A stretch of 64,000 nt of DNA. Source: Desulfosporosinus sp. OT. Lineage in GTDB: Bacteria; Bacillota; Desulfitobacteriia; Desulfitobacteriales; Desulfitobacteriaceae. The notes under the pieces were generated by a model. The model saw nothing but the letters and a program-made list of their open reading frames with translations, ran no database searches and was not told the DNA's origin. Made by a program: the position numbers and the translations under genes. Positions 34,238-43,174 of this stretch are shown here, piece after piece. The stretch is taken from positions 24,955 through 88,954 of the forward strand of contig NZ_AGAF01000085.1 in assembly GCF_000224515.1 (NCBI RefSeq), given 5' to 3'. How positions within the stretch are numbered: position 1 is the stretch's first letter; every line of letters starts with the position of its first letter.

Positions 34238-34474
34238 TTAGGACTTAATCTTATATTTATTACTATTCCGGTTACTACGGCTAACAACCTTTGGGTCTTC
34301 AGTATTCAACAGTATGTCATCAATCTCAATTTCAGCAAAGTCTCCCTCTGGAGCATTAATACATTGGCAGCAATTGTCACATTGTTTCGTAGGATCTAAA
34401 TCACAAAGATCACATTCGCCGCATTCTGTACATACACGATTTTCTAATACGCATGGTTCACCCAGGTTTTTCAA
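34238..34474 (-). CDS. Small Cys-rich protein (CxxC clusters)
   Basis: A 78-aa protein starting at TTG with GGAGGT upstream. Ten cysteines in the first half, arranged as CTECGECDLC, CDNCCQC and others, suggest a zinc or Fe-S binding domain; the second half is acidic then basic. I recall similar short proteins in related anaerobes but no established function. It lies just downstream of the carboxypeptidase gene. Confidence 0.75.
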   Translation of the reverse strand: MKNLGEPCVLENRVCTECGECDLCDLDPTKQCDNCCQCINAPEGDFAEIEIDDILLNTEDPKVVSRSNRNSNKYKIKS

Positions 34475-34502
34475 GGTCTAAACCTCCAATTAATCAATTA
34501 AA

Positions 34503-35516
34503 TTAAAACATTCCAGGAGTCATAATCAGGGATCTGGGATCTTTAGCAAGGCCGCGAAGTGCAGCATTTGTTCGCTGTTCCGCCCAGCCCTCATCTAGTA
34601 ACTTGATTGTATCTCTGTAGCGTTGTTTGCTACCTAATAAGACGAGTAACAAATCTCCGTCTGGTCTTGTGACATAGGATACAAGGCATTGCCCGGCTGC
34701 TGTAGTTGTACCAGTTTTGAGACCTTGGTCTCCAGGATAGATCCCCAGGAGACTGTTAGTATTCTGCACTTCGGCATAACGATTCATACCTCGCGCGTCT
34801 TTCCATTGAACGCTAGCGCTGGTTTCTTTAACGAATTTCATAAGCTCTTCATTCTTAAGAAAAAGACTGGCAATTTTACCTAAGTCATTGGCGGTCGTAT
34901 AGTGGTCAGGGTCAGGTAGGCCATGTGGGTTCGTAAAATGACTATATTGACACCCAAGTGTGGCTGCATATTGGTTCATTTCATCTGCAAAAGCTGGAAT
35001 TGACCCACTGATTTTTACCGCAAGTGCTGCAGCCGCATCATTAGCACTGTGGACATAAAGCGCAGTTAAGAGGTCATGGACCGATATTTCATCTCCCGGA
35101 CTAAGCCCAAGTCGAGAACCGTCAATATTCACCTCTGAGCCCACACGGACAATATCCGTTTCGTTCAAGTTCTGCAATGCGATGAGCCCGGTGAGAAGTT
35201 TTGTCGTACTGGCCGGTGCACGCTGTACGTCGGCATTGCTTGATTTTAGAGTCATAGTCGTTTGAGGGTCAATAAGCACGTAGCTTTCGTCAGACGTTGA
35301 AAGATCCGTTTTAGACGCAGCTGCAGTTGCTATAGTCGATATATTGGAACTGAGCAAGTTAGGTTTAGTCTCTGAGATAGCTGATAACGCTGAAGCGAAA
35401 AAGCTTTTGACAAAAGCTGGGTGAAAATTGTGGTATCCTACCAGCGACAACAGACCAATTATTATGACGGATATAAATAAGATTGGCCTGTTGTAACGAC
35501 GCTTAGTACGTTTCAA
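34503..35516 (-). CDS. D-alanyl-D-alanine carboxypeptidase (penicillin-binding protein, S11 family)
   Basis: A 337-aa wall enzyme. An N-terminal signal anchor is at residues 10-27. Catalytic S103-T-T-K106 (APASTTKLLTG), S157-A-N159 (VHSANDAAAA) and the KTG triad (GLKTGTT) are all present. It lacks the C-terminal beta domain of larger members. It removes the terminal D-Ala from peptidoglycan stem peptides, like DacF-type enzymes in spore formers. The Cys-rich gene follows 28 bases downstream. Confidence 0.93.
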   Translation of the reverse strand: MKRTKRRYNRPILFISVIIIGLLSLVGYHNFHPAFVKSFFASALSAISETKPNLLSSNISTIATAAASKTDLSTSDESYVLIDPQTTMTLKSSNADVQRAPASTTKLLTGLIALQNLNETDIVRVGSEVNIDGSRLGLSPGDEISVHDLLTALYVHSANDAAAALAVKISGSIPAFADEMNQYAATLGCQYSHFTNPHGLPDPDHYTTANDLGKIASLFLKNEELMKFVKETSASVQWKDARGMNRYAEVQNTNSLLGIYPGDQGLKTGTTTAAGQCLVSYVTRPDGDLLLVLLGSKQRYRDTIKLLDEGWAEQRTNAALRGLAKDPRSLIMTPGMF

Positions 35517-35630
35517 AAATTAACCCTCTTTTCGAGATTTTAAGCACTTAACATGAAATTTAGCATATGCATCCATAGTCACGCCTACAAACAACGTTAT
35601 TATAACGAATTTATAGACTTAGGGCAAGTT

Positions 35631-36422
35631 TTAATACTCGCTCCAATGTTGCCATACTGCTAAAAATGGATAGGGATTGATCCATTGCCCGTTCGATAGT
35701 TCAATACCAAAATGAAGATGATCTGGTGTTGTTAAAGCATCTCCTGTGTGCCCCATAGTTCCCACAGACTCGCCTGCTTCGATCCGTTGACCTTTGACAA
35801 GCGTTGAAGAAATGTATTGCAGATGAGCATAGTAGTAGTAATTACCGTCATCACCTCGTACCCCAACACGTTCACCCCCCAGCCGGTTCCACCCTAATTG
35901 TTCGACTGTACCTCCACAGGTGCTGACAATGGGGGTTCCTTCTTTTGCAAAGAGATCCGTCCCTTCATGGCTCCGTTTGCCACCTTCCCGATCCGCCCCG
36001 AAACTATCTTCGAACCAGGTTGTTCCAATAACTGGGAAGATATACTTATTAGGTTGATAGTATGGATATTGTTTTAGAATCTCCCGATGTCTTTGAACTG
36101 TTCTAAGCGTATCTGCTGAAACTGCTGCCCAGTTTAAATCAACGAATGGTACCTGGAGATTAAGCTGATTAACCAGCGGTTGAACGTCTTTCTCTGGCAG
36201 TGTCGAGCGTATAGCTAAAAGGTCCTCCCAGGAAATTGTTGGAGATAGACGGTTTTCTTGTGTACACTGCTTAACTAAAGCTGGTGATATTGAACTTAGA
36301 TACGGATAGACATCCGAAGGAATTGAGGGGGAGCGATGAAGGACCTGCCAGGCAACCATGGCAAGAAGAATGAGACAACTTAACTGAACCAACGCTCGCT
36401 GGAATGTCGATAGAATTTTCAT
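35631..36422 (-). CDS. Membrane-anchored M23 peptidase-like protein
   Basis: A 263-aa protein. ATG 36422 is preferred (GGAGG 5 bases before). The N-terminal anchor covers residues 10-27. The C-terminal M23/LytM domain shows HEGTDLF (HxxxD) and DHLHFG (HxH) zinc motifs and GHTGDALTTP, so catalysis is likely. It cleaves or binds peptidoglycan. The gene is divergent from lexA; its start lies next to the SOS box, but control by LexA is not implied. Confidence 0.9.
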   Translation of the reverse strand: MKILSTFQRALVQLSCLILLAMVAWQVLHRSPSIPSDVYPYLSSISPALVKQCTQENRLSPTISWEDLLAIRSTLPEKDVQPLVNQLNLQVPFVDLNWAAVSADTLRTVQRHREILKQYPYYQPNKYIFPVIGTTWFEDSFGADREGGKRSHEGTDLFAKEGTPIVSTCGGTVEQLGWNRLGGERVGVRGDDGNYYYYAHLQYISSTLVKGQRIEAGESVGTMGHTGDALTTPDHLHFGIELSNGQWINPYPFLAVWQHWSEY

Positions 36423-36458
36423 AGTCCTCCACCACTTTCCTCTGTTTTTGTGGTTTGA

Positions 36459-36498
36459 CGAACATTTGTTTGCACTTTGTTTCAATGAATGGTACAAT
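36459..36498 (+). promoter_or_regulatory. lexA promoter with SOS (LexA) box
   Basis: -35 TTGCAC (36470-36475) and -10 TACAAT (36493-36498) have a 17-base spacer. CGAACATTTGTTTG (36459-36472) matches the Gram-positive LexA box CGAACnnnnGTTCG with one mismatch and overlaps the -35, which fits autoregulation. Confidence 0.85.
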
Positions 36499-36526
36499 AT
36501 TGCTGAAAAGATGGGGGTGTGCGACT

Positions 36527-37144
36527 ATGTACCCGGATTTATCGCAACGTCAAATGAAAATTTTAGAATTCATAAAAGAGGAAATACGTAAAAAAGGATA
36601 TCCACCTGCCGTGCGGGAAATTGGAGAAGCTGTCGGATTACTATCCAGCTCTACCGTGCATGGCCATCTCCAGACATTGGAGGACAAAGGATATATCCGA
36701 CGTGATCCCACAAAACCTCGCGCGATCGAGATACTGGATAGTTCCAGTGAGGCACTCGAATCAAAGAAAGTCATACATATACCGATTATAGGCCACGTCA
36801 CTGCCGGGCAACCTATTTTGGCTGTTGAGAACATTGAAGGCACCTTTCCCGTTCCTGATGATCTTGTTCGCCAAGATAACGTTTTTATGCTGCGAGTGCA
36901 AGGCGAAAGTATGATTGGGGCAGGAATATTAGATGGGGACTTTATTATAGTCCGGCAACAAAATGAGGCGCGAAATGGAGAAATTGTGGTTGCTTTGATC
37001 GGAGAGGAAGCTACCGTAAAACGGTTTTTTAAGGAAAGAACGCTCATTCGACTCCAACCGGAAAACCCTTCCATGGAACCAATTTATTCCCAGGATGTCT
37101 CGATTTTAGGGAAGGTCGTCGGTGTCTATCGTACTCTTCAGTAA
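36527..37144 (+). CDS. lexA: SOS-response repressor LexA
   Basis: A 205-aa repressor. ATG 36527 (GGGGGTG site) gives the standard start. The N-terminal winged HTH is at about 1-65 ([20 protein letters not shown]). The autocleavage site Ala93-Gly94 is in VTAGQPI, nucleophile Ser128 in GESMIGAGI and general base Lys165 in ATVKRFF. RecA-stimulated self-cleavage induces the SOS regulon. It has its own promoter and terminator. Confidence 0.97.
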   Translation: MYPDLSQRQMKILEFIKEEIRKKGYPPAVREIGEAVGLLSSSTVHGHLQTLEDKGYIRRDPTKPRAIEILDSSSEALESKKVIHIPIIGHVTAGQPILAVENIEGTFPVPDDLVRQDNVFMLRVQGESMIGAGILDGDFIIVRQQNEARNGEIVVALIGEEATVKRFFKERTLIRLQPENPSMEPIYSQDVSILGKVVGVYRTLQ

Positions 37145-37207
37145 ATGTACCCTCTAACCAAAGATATGCACATAACAGATAGGTTAACCTTAAATTCACA
37201 AATTTCA

Positions 37208-37257
37208 CTACAAAAAGGGAGCAAATGGTTGGCAACCATTATGCTCCCTTTTTGTAG
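37208..37257. terminator. Bidirectional terminator between lexA and ddl
   Basis: CTACAAAAAGGGAGCA and its exact complement enclose a second palindrome (AATGGTT/AACCATT); T-runs on both strands. Confidence 0.92.
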
Positions 37258-37281
37258 TTTTCTTAATCTTTAGCGCTAAAA

Positions 37282-38385
37282 TTAATCACGGGAAACTTTT
37301 GAGTTTTGTTTATCCTTAAAACGTTCTAACCCTAAAGAGATTAAACGGTCGATCAAGTCCGAGTATGAAATCCCTGTAGCTGCCCAAAGCTTTGGGTACA
37401 TTGAGATTTCTGTAAATCCTGGCAGAGTATTAATCTCGTTCAGATATACTTCATTTTGAGGAGTTACAAAGAAATCGACTCGACTGAGACCACAAGCTTC
37501 TACTGCACGGAAGGCTTCGATGGCCATTTCCTGTAATCGCGCAATGATGGATTCATCGAGAGGAGCTGGAATTAACAAGCTGGAACCAATATCAGAATAC
37601 TTAGCTTCATAAGAATAGTATTCATGCGCAGGTTTTATTTCCCCGGGAAGTGAGGCTTCTGGGGCATCATTTCCTAAAACGCTGACTTCAATCTCTCGAC
37701 CATTGATCGTTTCTTCTACGACAATTTTGCGATCAAATATCGCGGCAATATTCAAGGCCTCCAGCAACTCTTCACGGTGGTGTGCTTTAGAAATTCCTAC
37801 ACTGGAACCTAAATTAGCAGGTTTGACAAAACAGGGATAGCCTATCTTTGCTTCAATCTCATTAAGGCAGGTTTCCGGTCCATTAATAAAGTTGGAACGC
37901 AGGATAGTCACATAGCGTGCCAAAGGCAGATCTTTTTCCTGGAAGACTGCTTTCATCCGATCTTTGTCCATACCAAGAGAGGACCCCAATACCCCAGATC
38001 CTACATAAGGGACATTGGCCATTTCGAGTAATCCTTGCAGAGTTCCATCCTCCCCATAGGGTCCATGAAGTACCGGGAAAATCAGGTCAAACTCCCCTTG
38101 ATTGGGAAGTGCACGACCGTCTAAAGCTATGAAATGCGGATGTGTAGGATCGGTAACCAGAGTAACCTGACAAGCTTGTTCAACTGAAGGAAACCCTTCT
38201 TTGATCATGTTTTCTGGAAGGACACCCCAGAGCCATTGGCCTTGTTTATTAATTCCGATCGTTTCGACACTGTAGCGCTTGCGATCTATGGCTTTGAAAA
38301 TGGATTGAGCTGAGTTTAAAGAAACCTCATGTTCGCCTGAGCGACCGCCAAACAAAAGAACCACACTAATTTTGTGCTCGTTCAC
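37282..38385 (-). CDS. ddl: D-alanine--D-alanine ligase
   Basis: A 367-aa ATP-grasp enzyme joining two D-Ala for peptidoglycan. GTG 38385 preceded by GGATGGGGG is chosen. N-terminal GGRSGEHEVSLNSA, HGPYGEDGTLQGLLE, the ATP-grasp loop PCFVKPANLGSSVG and the C-terminal LNEINTLPGFT metal ligands are all intact. The size is that of the long, VanA/Ddl-like class. Grouped with the carboxypeptidases and LexA rather than in a wall operon. Confidence 0.95.
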   Translation of the reverse strand: MNEHKISVVLLFGGRSGEHEVSLNSAQSIFKAIDRKRYSVETIGINKQGQWLWGVLPENMIKEGFPSVEQACQVTLVTDPTHPHFIALDGRALPNQGEFDLIFPVLHGPYGEDGTLQGLLEMANVPYVGSGVLGSSLGMDKDRMKAVFQEKDLPLARYVTILRSNFINGPETCLNEIEAKIGYPCFVKPANLGSSVGISKAHHREELLEALNIAAIFDRKIVVEETINGREIEVSVLGNDAPEASLPGEIKPAHEYYSYEAKYSDIGSSLLIPAPLDESIIARLQEMAIEAFRAVEACGLSRVDFFVTPQNEVYLNEINTLPGFTEISMYPKLWAATGISYSDLIDRLISLGLERFKDKQNSKVSRD

Positions 38386-38489
38386 AATCCCCCATCCTCT
38401 CAAATAAGTAGTTGGAATAGAACCTATCTATGTTTCCTAATATCCCTTAAAGGAGATGTTATTGTAACTTATAACAGTATATGCCTTAA

Positions 38490-38522
38490 AAAGAAAAAAG
38501 CTCCCGCCTAACGGGCAAGAGC
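38490..38522 (-). terminator. Terminator overlapping the lepB stop
   Basis: GCTCTTGCCCG pairs with GGCGGGAGC around the last codons of lepB, followed by TTTTTTCTTTTT. The hairpin's 5' arm is within the coding sequence. Confidence 0.85.
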
Positions 38523-39053
38523 ACCAAAATGATCAATTGGCCAATAGCGGAAAAGGGATCGTCCGGTTATGTTTTCAATGGGTAAAAATCCCCACACTCT
38601 TGAGTCATCGCTATTATTACGATTATCTCCCATAACAAATACCGAATCCTTCGGCACCACAACCGGCCCAAAATCATTTTTGGACTTTTCTAAAACATAA
38701 GGTTCATAAAGTGGTTGGTCATTGACGTAGGTTGTGTGATTACGTATTTCGAGTTTATCTCCGGGTAAGCCGACAACCCGTTTAATAAAGTCCTCTGTTG
38801 CGTGGGCACTCGGTGGTGGATGGAAGACAATAATATCTCCAGGGGTAAGATGGTCAAAATGCTTGAAGAAAAACTTATCCACAATGACTCGGTCATCGAG
38901 TTGAATGGTCGGCAGCATTGAACCAGTAGGGATTTTGCGGGCTTCAATTACATAAGTACGCAATACCCAAGAAAGCGCAAAGGCAATCAGAACAATTTCT
39001 ATCAATTCGAAGAGAAAACGGGCTGTACTTTTCGGCGACTCTGAATCTCCCAT
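38508..39053 (-). CDS. lepB: Signal peptidase I
   Basis: A 181-aa type I signal peptidase with one N-terminal membrane helix (about residues 15-33). Catalytic Ser45 lies in IPTGSMLPT and Lys91 in FIKRVVGLPGD. Downstream boxes VFVMGDNRNNSDDSR are present. It releases exported proteins from the membrane. Alone on its transcript with its own terminator. Confidence 0.96.
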   Translation of the reverse strand: MGDSESPKSTARFLFELIEIVLIAFALSWVLRTYVIEARKIPTGSMLPTIQLDDRVIVDKFFFKHFDHLTPGDIIVFHPPPSAHATEDFIKRVVGLPGDKLEIRNHTTYVNDQPLYEPYVLEKSKNDFGPVVVPKDSVFVMGDNRNNSDDSRVWGFLPIENITGRSLFRYWPIDHFGALAR

Positions 39054-39110
39054 AATTCACCTCTTTCTGCCTATTAATTTTAACACAGTGTCGCTATGTT
39101 TCAAAGCGTA

Positions 39111-40376
39111 TTAACTGAGAAGCCCCAGTTGCCATAAATTTAGTGCTGCTAAAATGTTCCCCAGCTGGACGTAAGTATGTGAAATACCGCCTTGCTGATA
39201 GGCAATATAGGGTTCTCGAAGAGGCCCATCTGCTGAAAATTCGCTGGTTGCACCTTGAATAAAGGTACCTCCCGCCATGATGATTTCGTCTTCATATCCC
39301 GGCATTCCAGAAGGTATGGGCAAAACGTGAGAATCAACCGGAGATCCTTTCTGGAGACCTTGACAAAAGGCAATCATCTTTTCCCGCGATCCAAGTTTTA
39401 CCGCTTGAATGAGGTCAGTTCTGAGCATTTCAGGCTCAGGGTGTACTTCAAATCCTAAGGCGCGCCAAAATGCTGCAGAAAAAACTGCACCTTTTAGGGA
39501 TTCAGAAACGGTTAAAGGGCTTAAGAATAATCCCTGATAAAAGAGACGCTGCCATTCCAAGGTTGACCCTACGTGCTCACCTATGCCTGGCGCTGTTAAG
39601 CGCTGGGCAGCTAGTTTAACTAAATCGGAGCGACCCGCTACGTATCCACCGGTTGGAGCAATACTTCCTCCCAGATTTTTAATAAGCGAACCGGCCATTA
39701 AATCAACACCGATATCACCAGGTTCCAGCGCTTCAACCAATTCTCCATAGCAGTTATCAACGAAGATAATCAAATGAGGATGGTTTTTCCTGATATAATC
39801 AACAAGTTCCTTGAGCTGAGAAATCATCAGGGAGTTCCGCCAGGCATACCCTCGAGAGCGCTGGACGATTAACATTCGGGTTTTATCCGTTATGCTCTCG
39901 CTTATCAGAGGATACTGTAGTTTAGCTTGGGAATCGAGAGGAATGGCATCATAGGTTACACCGAAATCCATTAGGCTCCCTTGCCCCTCTCCTCTCAACC
40001 CTATGACTTCCTCTAGCGTATCGTAAGGAGTCCCACTGACAGAAATCACATGATCTCCAGGACGTAAAACGCCAAATAAGGCGGCAGCAATGGCGTGTGT
40101 TCCCGAAACAAACTGACCACGTACTATTGCTGACTCCGTACCTAAAACTCGGGCAACTACACGGTCAAGGACCTCACGACCTGAATCACCCAAGCCATAA
40201 CCCGTTGTTCCGTGCAAATGATAAGTTGCAACACGTTCTTCTTGAAAGGCCTTTAAGACCTTTTCGTGGTTTCGTGTTGCTTGTTCTTGTAAAATAGGTA
40301 GTTGACCCAGGAGTACTGCTTCCGCTTCGGTGACTGCTTTGCGAATCAACTCCGGCCAATCAGAATTCGAATGCAA
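39111..40376 (-). CDS. Methionine gamma-lyase-like PLP enzyme (YnbB-type)
   Basis: A 421-aa fold-type-I PLP protein. TTG 40376 with AAGGAGG 8 bases before is chosen over an upstream TTG. Conserved features are TYHLHGTTGYGLGDSGRE, RGQFVSGTHAIAAALFGVL, FVDNCYGELVE and the Lys-bearing GSLIKNLGGSIAPTGGY. It corresponds to the aluminium-resistance/YnbB group beside hflX in Bacillus; true substrate uncertain. It follows hflX after 40 bases. Confidence 0.9.
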   Translation of the reverse strand: MHSNSDWPELIRKAVTEAEAVLLGQLPILQEQATRNHEKVLKAFQEERVATYHLHGTTGYGLGDSGREVLDRVVARVLGTESAIVRGQFVSGTHAIAAALFGVLRPGDHVISVSGTPYDTLEEVIGLRGEGQGSLMDFGVTYDAIPLDSQAKLQYPLISESITDKTRMLIVQRSRGYAWRNSLMISQLKELVDYIRKNHPHLIIFVDNCYGELVEALEPGDIGVDLMAGSLIKNLGGSIAPTGGYVAGRSDLVKLAAQRLTAPGIGEHVGSTLEWQRLFYQGLFLSPLTVSESLKGAVFSAAFWRALGFEVHPEPEMLRTDLIQAVKLGSREKMIAFCQGLQKGSPVDSHVLPIPSGMPGYEDEIIMAGGTFIQGATSEFSADGPLREPYIAYQQGGISHTYVQLGNILAALNLWQLGLLS

Positions 40377-40416
40377 ACAAATTTCCTCCTTAACAAGAAA
40401 ACCTCGCAAAGTATTA

Positions 40417-42024
40417 TCAGGCAAGTACTGAGCTGAGGAGTTTCCAAACCTGCTTTAATGAATCCCCACGTTTGAGGGATATCTCAATTGGATAAGGAAG
40501 GGATTGAGATAGCTCGGTTAGATCGTCTTCACCCAAGACTTTATCAACCTTATTTAACAAGGTAATTATGGGTTTATCTTGACATCCCAGTTGCTTTAGC
40601 ACCTCATGCACCGTCTCTGCATGTTGAAGCGCTTGGGGATGGCTTGCATCAACTACATGGAGGAGAACATCAGCTTGTTGAACTTCTTCTAGAGTTGCTA
40701 GAAATGCCCGCAGCAATTGAGTGGGCAATTTTCGGATAAACCCAACGGTGTCGCTCAGAAGAATTTCCAAGGAAGAGTTAACTCTAATCGAACGGACAAT
40801 CGGGTCTAATGTAGCAAATAATTTGTTTTCACCAATCGGGATGTCGGACCGACTACCTGCTTGTTCCATGGCTTTCTTCATAAACGTTGTTTTGCCGGCG
40901 TTCGTGTACCCGACTAAAGCAATAATCGGAAGCCCACTTTTCGTTCTTTGCTTGCGTTGGACATCTCGATGCTGTAGAACGAGTTTCAATTCTTTTTCTA
41001 ATAAAGTAATGCGATCCCGCATTCTCCGTCGGTCAAGCTCTAATTTCGTTTCTCCTGGACCGCGTGAGCCGACTCCTCCCCCTAAACGGGAGAGTGCTTG
41101 TCCCTGACCGGATAAATAAGGTAAGAGATGTTTAAGTTGAGCCAACTCGACTTGAAGTTTACCCTCGCGGGACTGGGCCCGCTGGGCAAAGATATCTAAT
41201 ATTAATCCCGTACGGTCTAATACTTTGAGCCCGGTTTCCGTCTCTAAGGTTCGTAACTGGGTCGGGGATAGTTCATCATCACAGATCACGACATTTGCTT
41301 CGGTTTCCTGTAAACGATGAACTAATTCTTCAAGTTTCCCGCTCCCTAAATAACTACGTGATTGGCCGTAACGGCGAAGTTGGACAAGCTGCCCAACGAC
41401 ATCGACACCAGCTGAACGGGCCAACTCCCGTAATTCCGTCAAATCTTCATTGGTTTCTTGTTCACTGTCCTCTAACGCAATAAGAAAAGCGCGCTCTTTA
41501 CCCGATGCCGACTGCTTTTTTGTCGCACCACGTGAAAAGTTAGCAAGCGACTCATTATAGTCAAAGCTGTGCCAGGTTTCCGGACTAAGATTAACGATAT
41601 AAGGATCGCTCTCCCCCGTTCGATATGCAATCTGGATACCGGTAAGCTTCCCATCACGGACTCCAACAGCTGACATACTTTCCAGTTGAAGGGAGTCTAA
41701 GGCACTATAATCTAAGGGGCTTAGCCTATAATCCCCATTAGGATGGGTATGGATACAGCGCAGATGTTTGCTAACCGATCGTCCCTTAATCGGGGGAAGC
41801 GTCACTGTGGCATGTCGCCCTACGGCAGCCGCCAACAAGGTACCCGGACGGGAAAGGTATAAAGCAATTTCTCGATTCCAAAGTTGGGTAAGGTAGATTA
41901 GCCTATCTAGAATTTCAGGATGGATCAGTTCTGAACGTTCAGTCCCAAATTCAGAAAGATTTTTGAGTTCTTGTATCTGGCTTGCCCGAATCCCTGCCAA
42001 GTCTCCCGAAATATCCATGTCCAT
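40417..42024 (-). CDS. hflX: Ribosome-associated GTPase HflX with JAMM-like N-terminal region
   Basis: A 535-aa protein. ATG 42024 (AAGAGGT site) is chosen since the N-terminus then reads MDMDISGDLAGIRASQIQEL. Residues about 45-180 contain Glu52 (REIALYL) and His92-T-His94-P...Ser102-x-x-Asp105 (HTHPNGDYRLSPLD), the exact HxHPx6SxxD spacing of JAMM metal-peptidase domains. The usual HflX domain (RSYLGSGKLEEL, LGGGVGSRGPGETKLELDRR) and GTPase G1 GYTNAGKTT, G3 DTVGFIRKLP and G4 NKVD follow. HflX splits stalled ribosomes. The N-terminal extension's activity is unknown. Confidence 0.93.
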   Translation of the reverse strand: MDMDISGDLAGIRASQIQELKNLSEFGTERSELIHPEILDRLIYLTQLWNREIALYLSRPGTLLAAAVGRHATVTLPPIKGRSVSKHLRCIHTHPNGDYRLSPLDYSALDSLQLESMSAVGVRDGKLTGIQIAYRTGESDPYIVNLSPETWHSFDYNESLANFSRGATKKQSASGKERAFLIALEDSEQETNEDLTELRELARSAGVDVVGQLVQLRRYGQSRSYLGSGKLEELVHRLQETEANVVICDDELSPTQLRTLETETGLKVLDRTGLILDIFAQRAQSREGKLQVELAQLKHLLPYLSGQGQALSRLGGGVGSRGPGETKLELDRRRMRDRITLLEKELKLVLQHRDVQRKQRTKSGLPIIALVGYTNAGKTTFMKKAMEQAGSRSDIPIGENKLFATLDPIVRSIRVNSSLEILLSDTVGFIRKLPTQLLRAFLATLEEVQQADVLLHVVDASHPQALQHAETVHEVLKQLGCQDKPIITLLNKVDKVLGEDDLTELSQSLPYPIEISLKRGDSLKQVWKLLSSVLA

Positions 42025-42122
42025 ATGAAACCTCTTAATTCTAAGTTTTTTTAATATCATTAAAATAGAACTCGTTGGTGTAAATAACCTACAACCTCAT
42101 AGTTTCAGAGTGGTAAAGAAGA

Positions 42123-43097
42123 TCAGAGATCCTCCAGGTTTATATCCACCGGCAATATTTGGATTAGCTCTTCACGGCTTGAGCTAGGCTTTTGGAAAAG
42201 ACGTACGGCTTGTTTACGCACTGTCTTTTCTACGAGGTTGCGGACAAGCCTGGCATTTCCGGCATAAGGATGCGTATTCAACAAATTATTGAGTTGAAAG
42301 CGAAGCGCCTCTCTAGCCTCTGGAGTTAGCTCATATTGACGTGTCTTAAACATTAAATTCCCGATAGACAACAATTCGTCGAGTGAATAATCCGGAAAAT
42401 CGATATGTATAGGAAAACGTGAGCGCAGTCCGGGATTAGTTTGCAAAAACCATTCCATTTCTTGGCGATATCCGGCAAGGATTAACACAAGATTATCTTT
42501 ATTATCTTCCATGGCCTTCACTAAAGCATCAATGGCTTCCTTACCGAAATCCTTCTCTCCCCCACGGGCTAACGAATAGGCTTCATCGATAAAAAGGACG
42601 CCACCTAACGCTTTTTTAAGTTGTTCCCTTGTCTTTTGCGCAGTATGTCCAATATATTCACCGACGAGATCTGCCCGCTCACATTCAATCACATGGCCTT
42701 TTTGAAGGACTCCCATCTCTTTTAACAGTCGCCCGACCAAGCGTGCCACTGTTGTTTTGCCTGTTCCTGGGTTCCCTCGGAAAATCATATGCAGAACAAG
42801 GGGTTCAGCAATAAGTTTTTCTTGTGTTCTTCGCTTTTGGATCTCCACAAAGGCTTGCAAATCACGAATAAGGCGTTTAACGGTAACTAAACCAGTAAAT
42901 GATTCTAATTCGTCCAAGATTTCTTTGATTTTATCCTTATCTTTTTCAAGGGAAGAAACATTATTATTCTTACGAATTCTGCCTAGCCCCACCAACTCTG
43001 ACACTGGAGTAGCAACACGTTCTGGTTCGCGAGGCAAGGGAGTCTGAATGACCGGAGGCAGTTGATTGTCCGGTCGAAACGTTACACGAATTGTCAT
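42123..43097 (-). CDS. spoVK: SpoVK-like AAA ATPase (CbxX/CfxQ family)
   Basis: A 324-aa AAA+ ATPase. ATG 43097 is chosen (GGGAGGTG upstream). Walker A is in FRGNPGTGKTTVARLVGR, Walker B in GGVLFIDEAYSLARGG, sensor-1 in LVLILAGYRQEM and arginine finger in LRSRFPIHIDF. It is homologous to stage V sporulation protein K beside ynbA/ynbB in Bacillus, so conserved synteny supports the name. The exact role in spore maturation is not defined. Confidence 0.9.
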   Translation of the reverse strand: MTIRVTFRPDNQLPPVIQTPLPREPERVATPVSELVGLGRIRKNNNVSSLEKDKDKIKEILDELESFTGLVTVKRLIRDLQAFVEIQKRRTQEKLIAEPLVLHMIFRGNPGTGKTTVARLVGRLLKEMGVLQKGHVIECERADLVGEYIGHTAQKTREQLKKALGGVLFIDEAYSLARGGEKDFGKEAIDALVKAMEDNKDNLVLILAGYRQEMEWFLQTNPGLRSRFPIHIDFPDYSLDELLSIGNLMFKTRQYELTPEAREALRFQLNNLLNTHPYAGNARLVRNLVEKTVRKQAVRLFQKPSSSREELIQILPVDINLEDL

Positions 43098-43174
43098 ATG
43101 TACAGGCACACCTCCCATCCTTACTACTATACGCAAGTAAGAACAAAAGGTGTCCTGAAAAAATGAGTTTTTTA

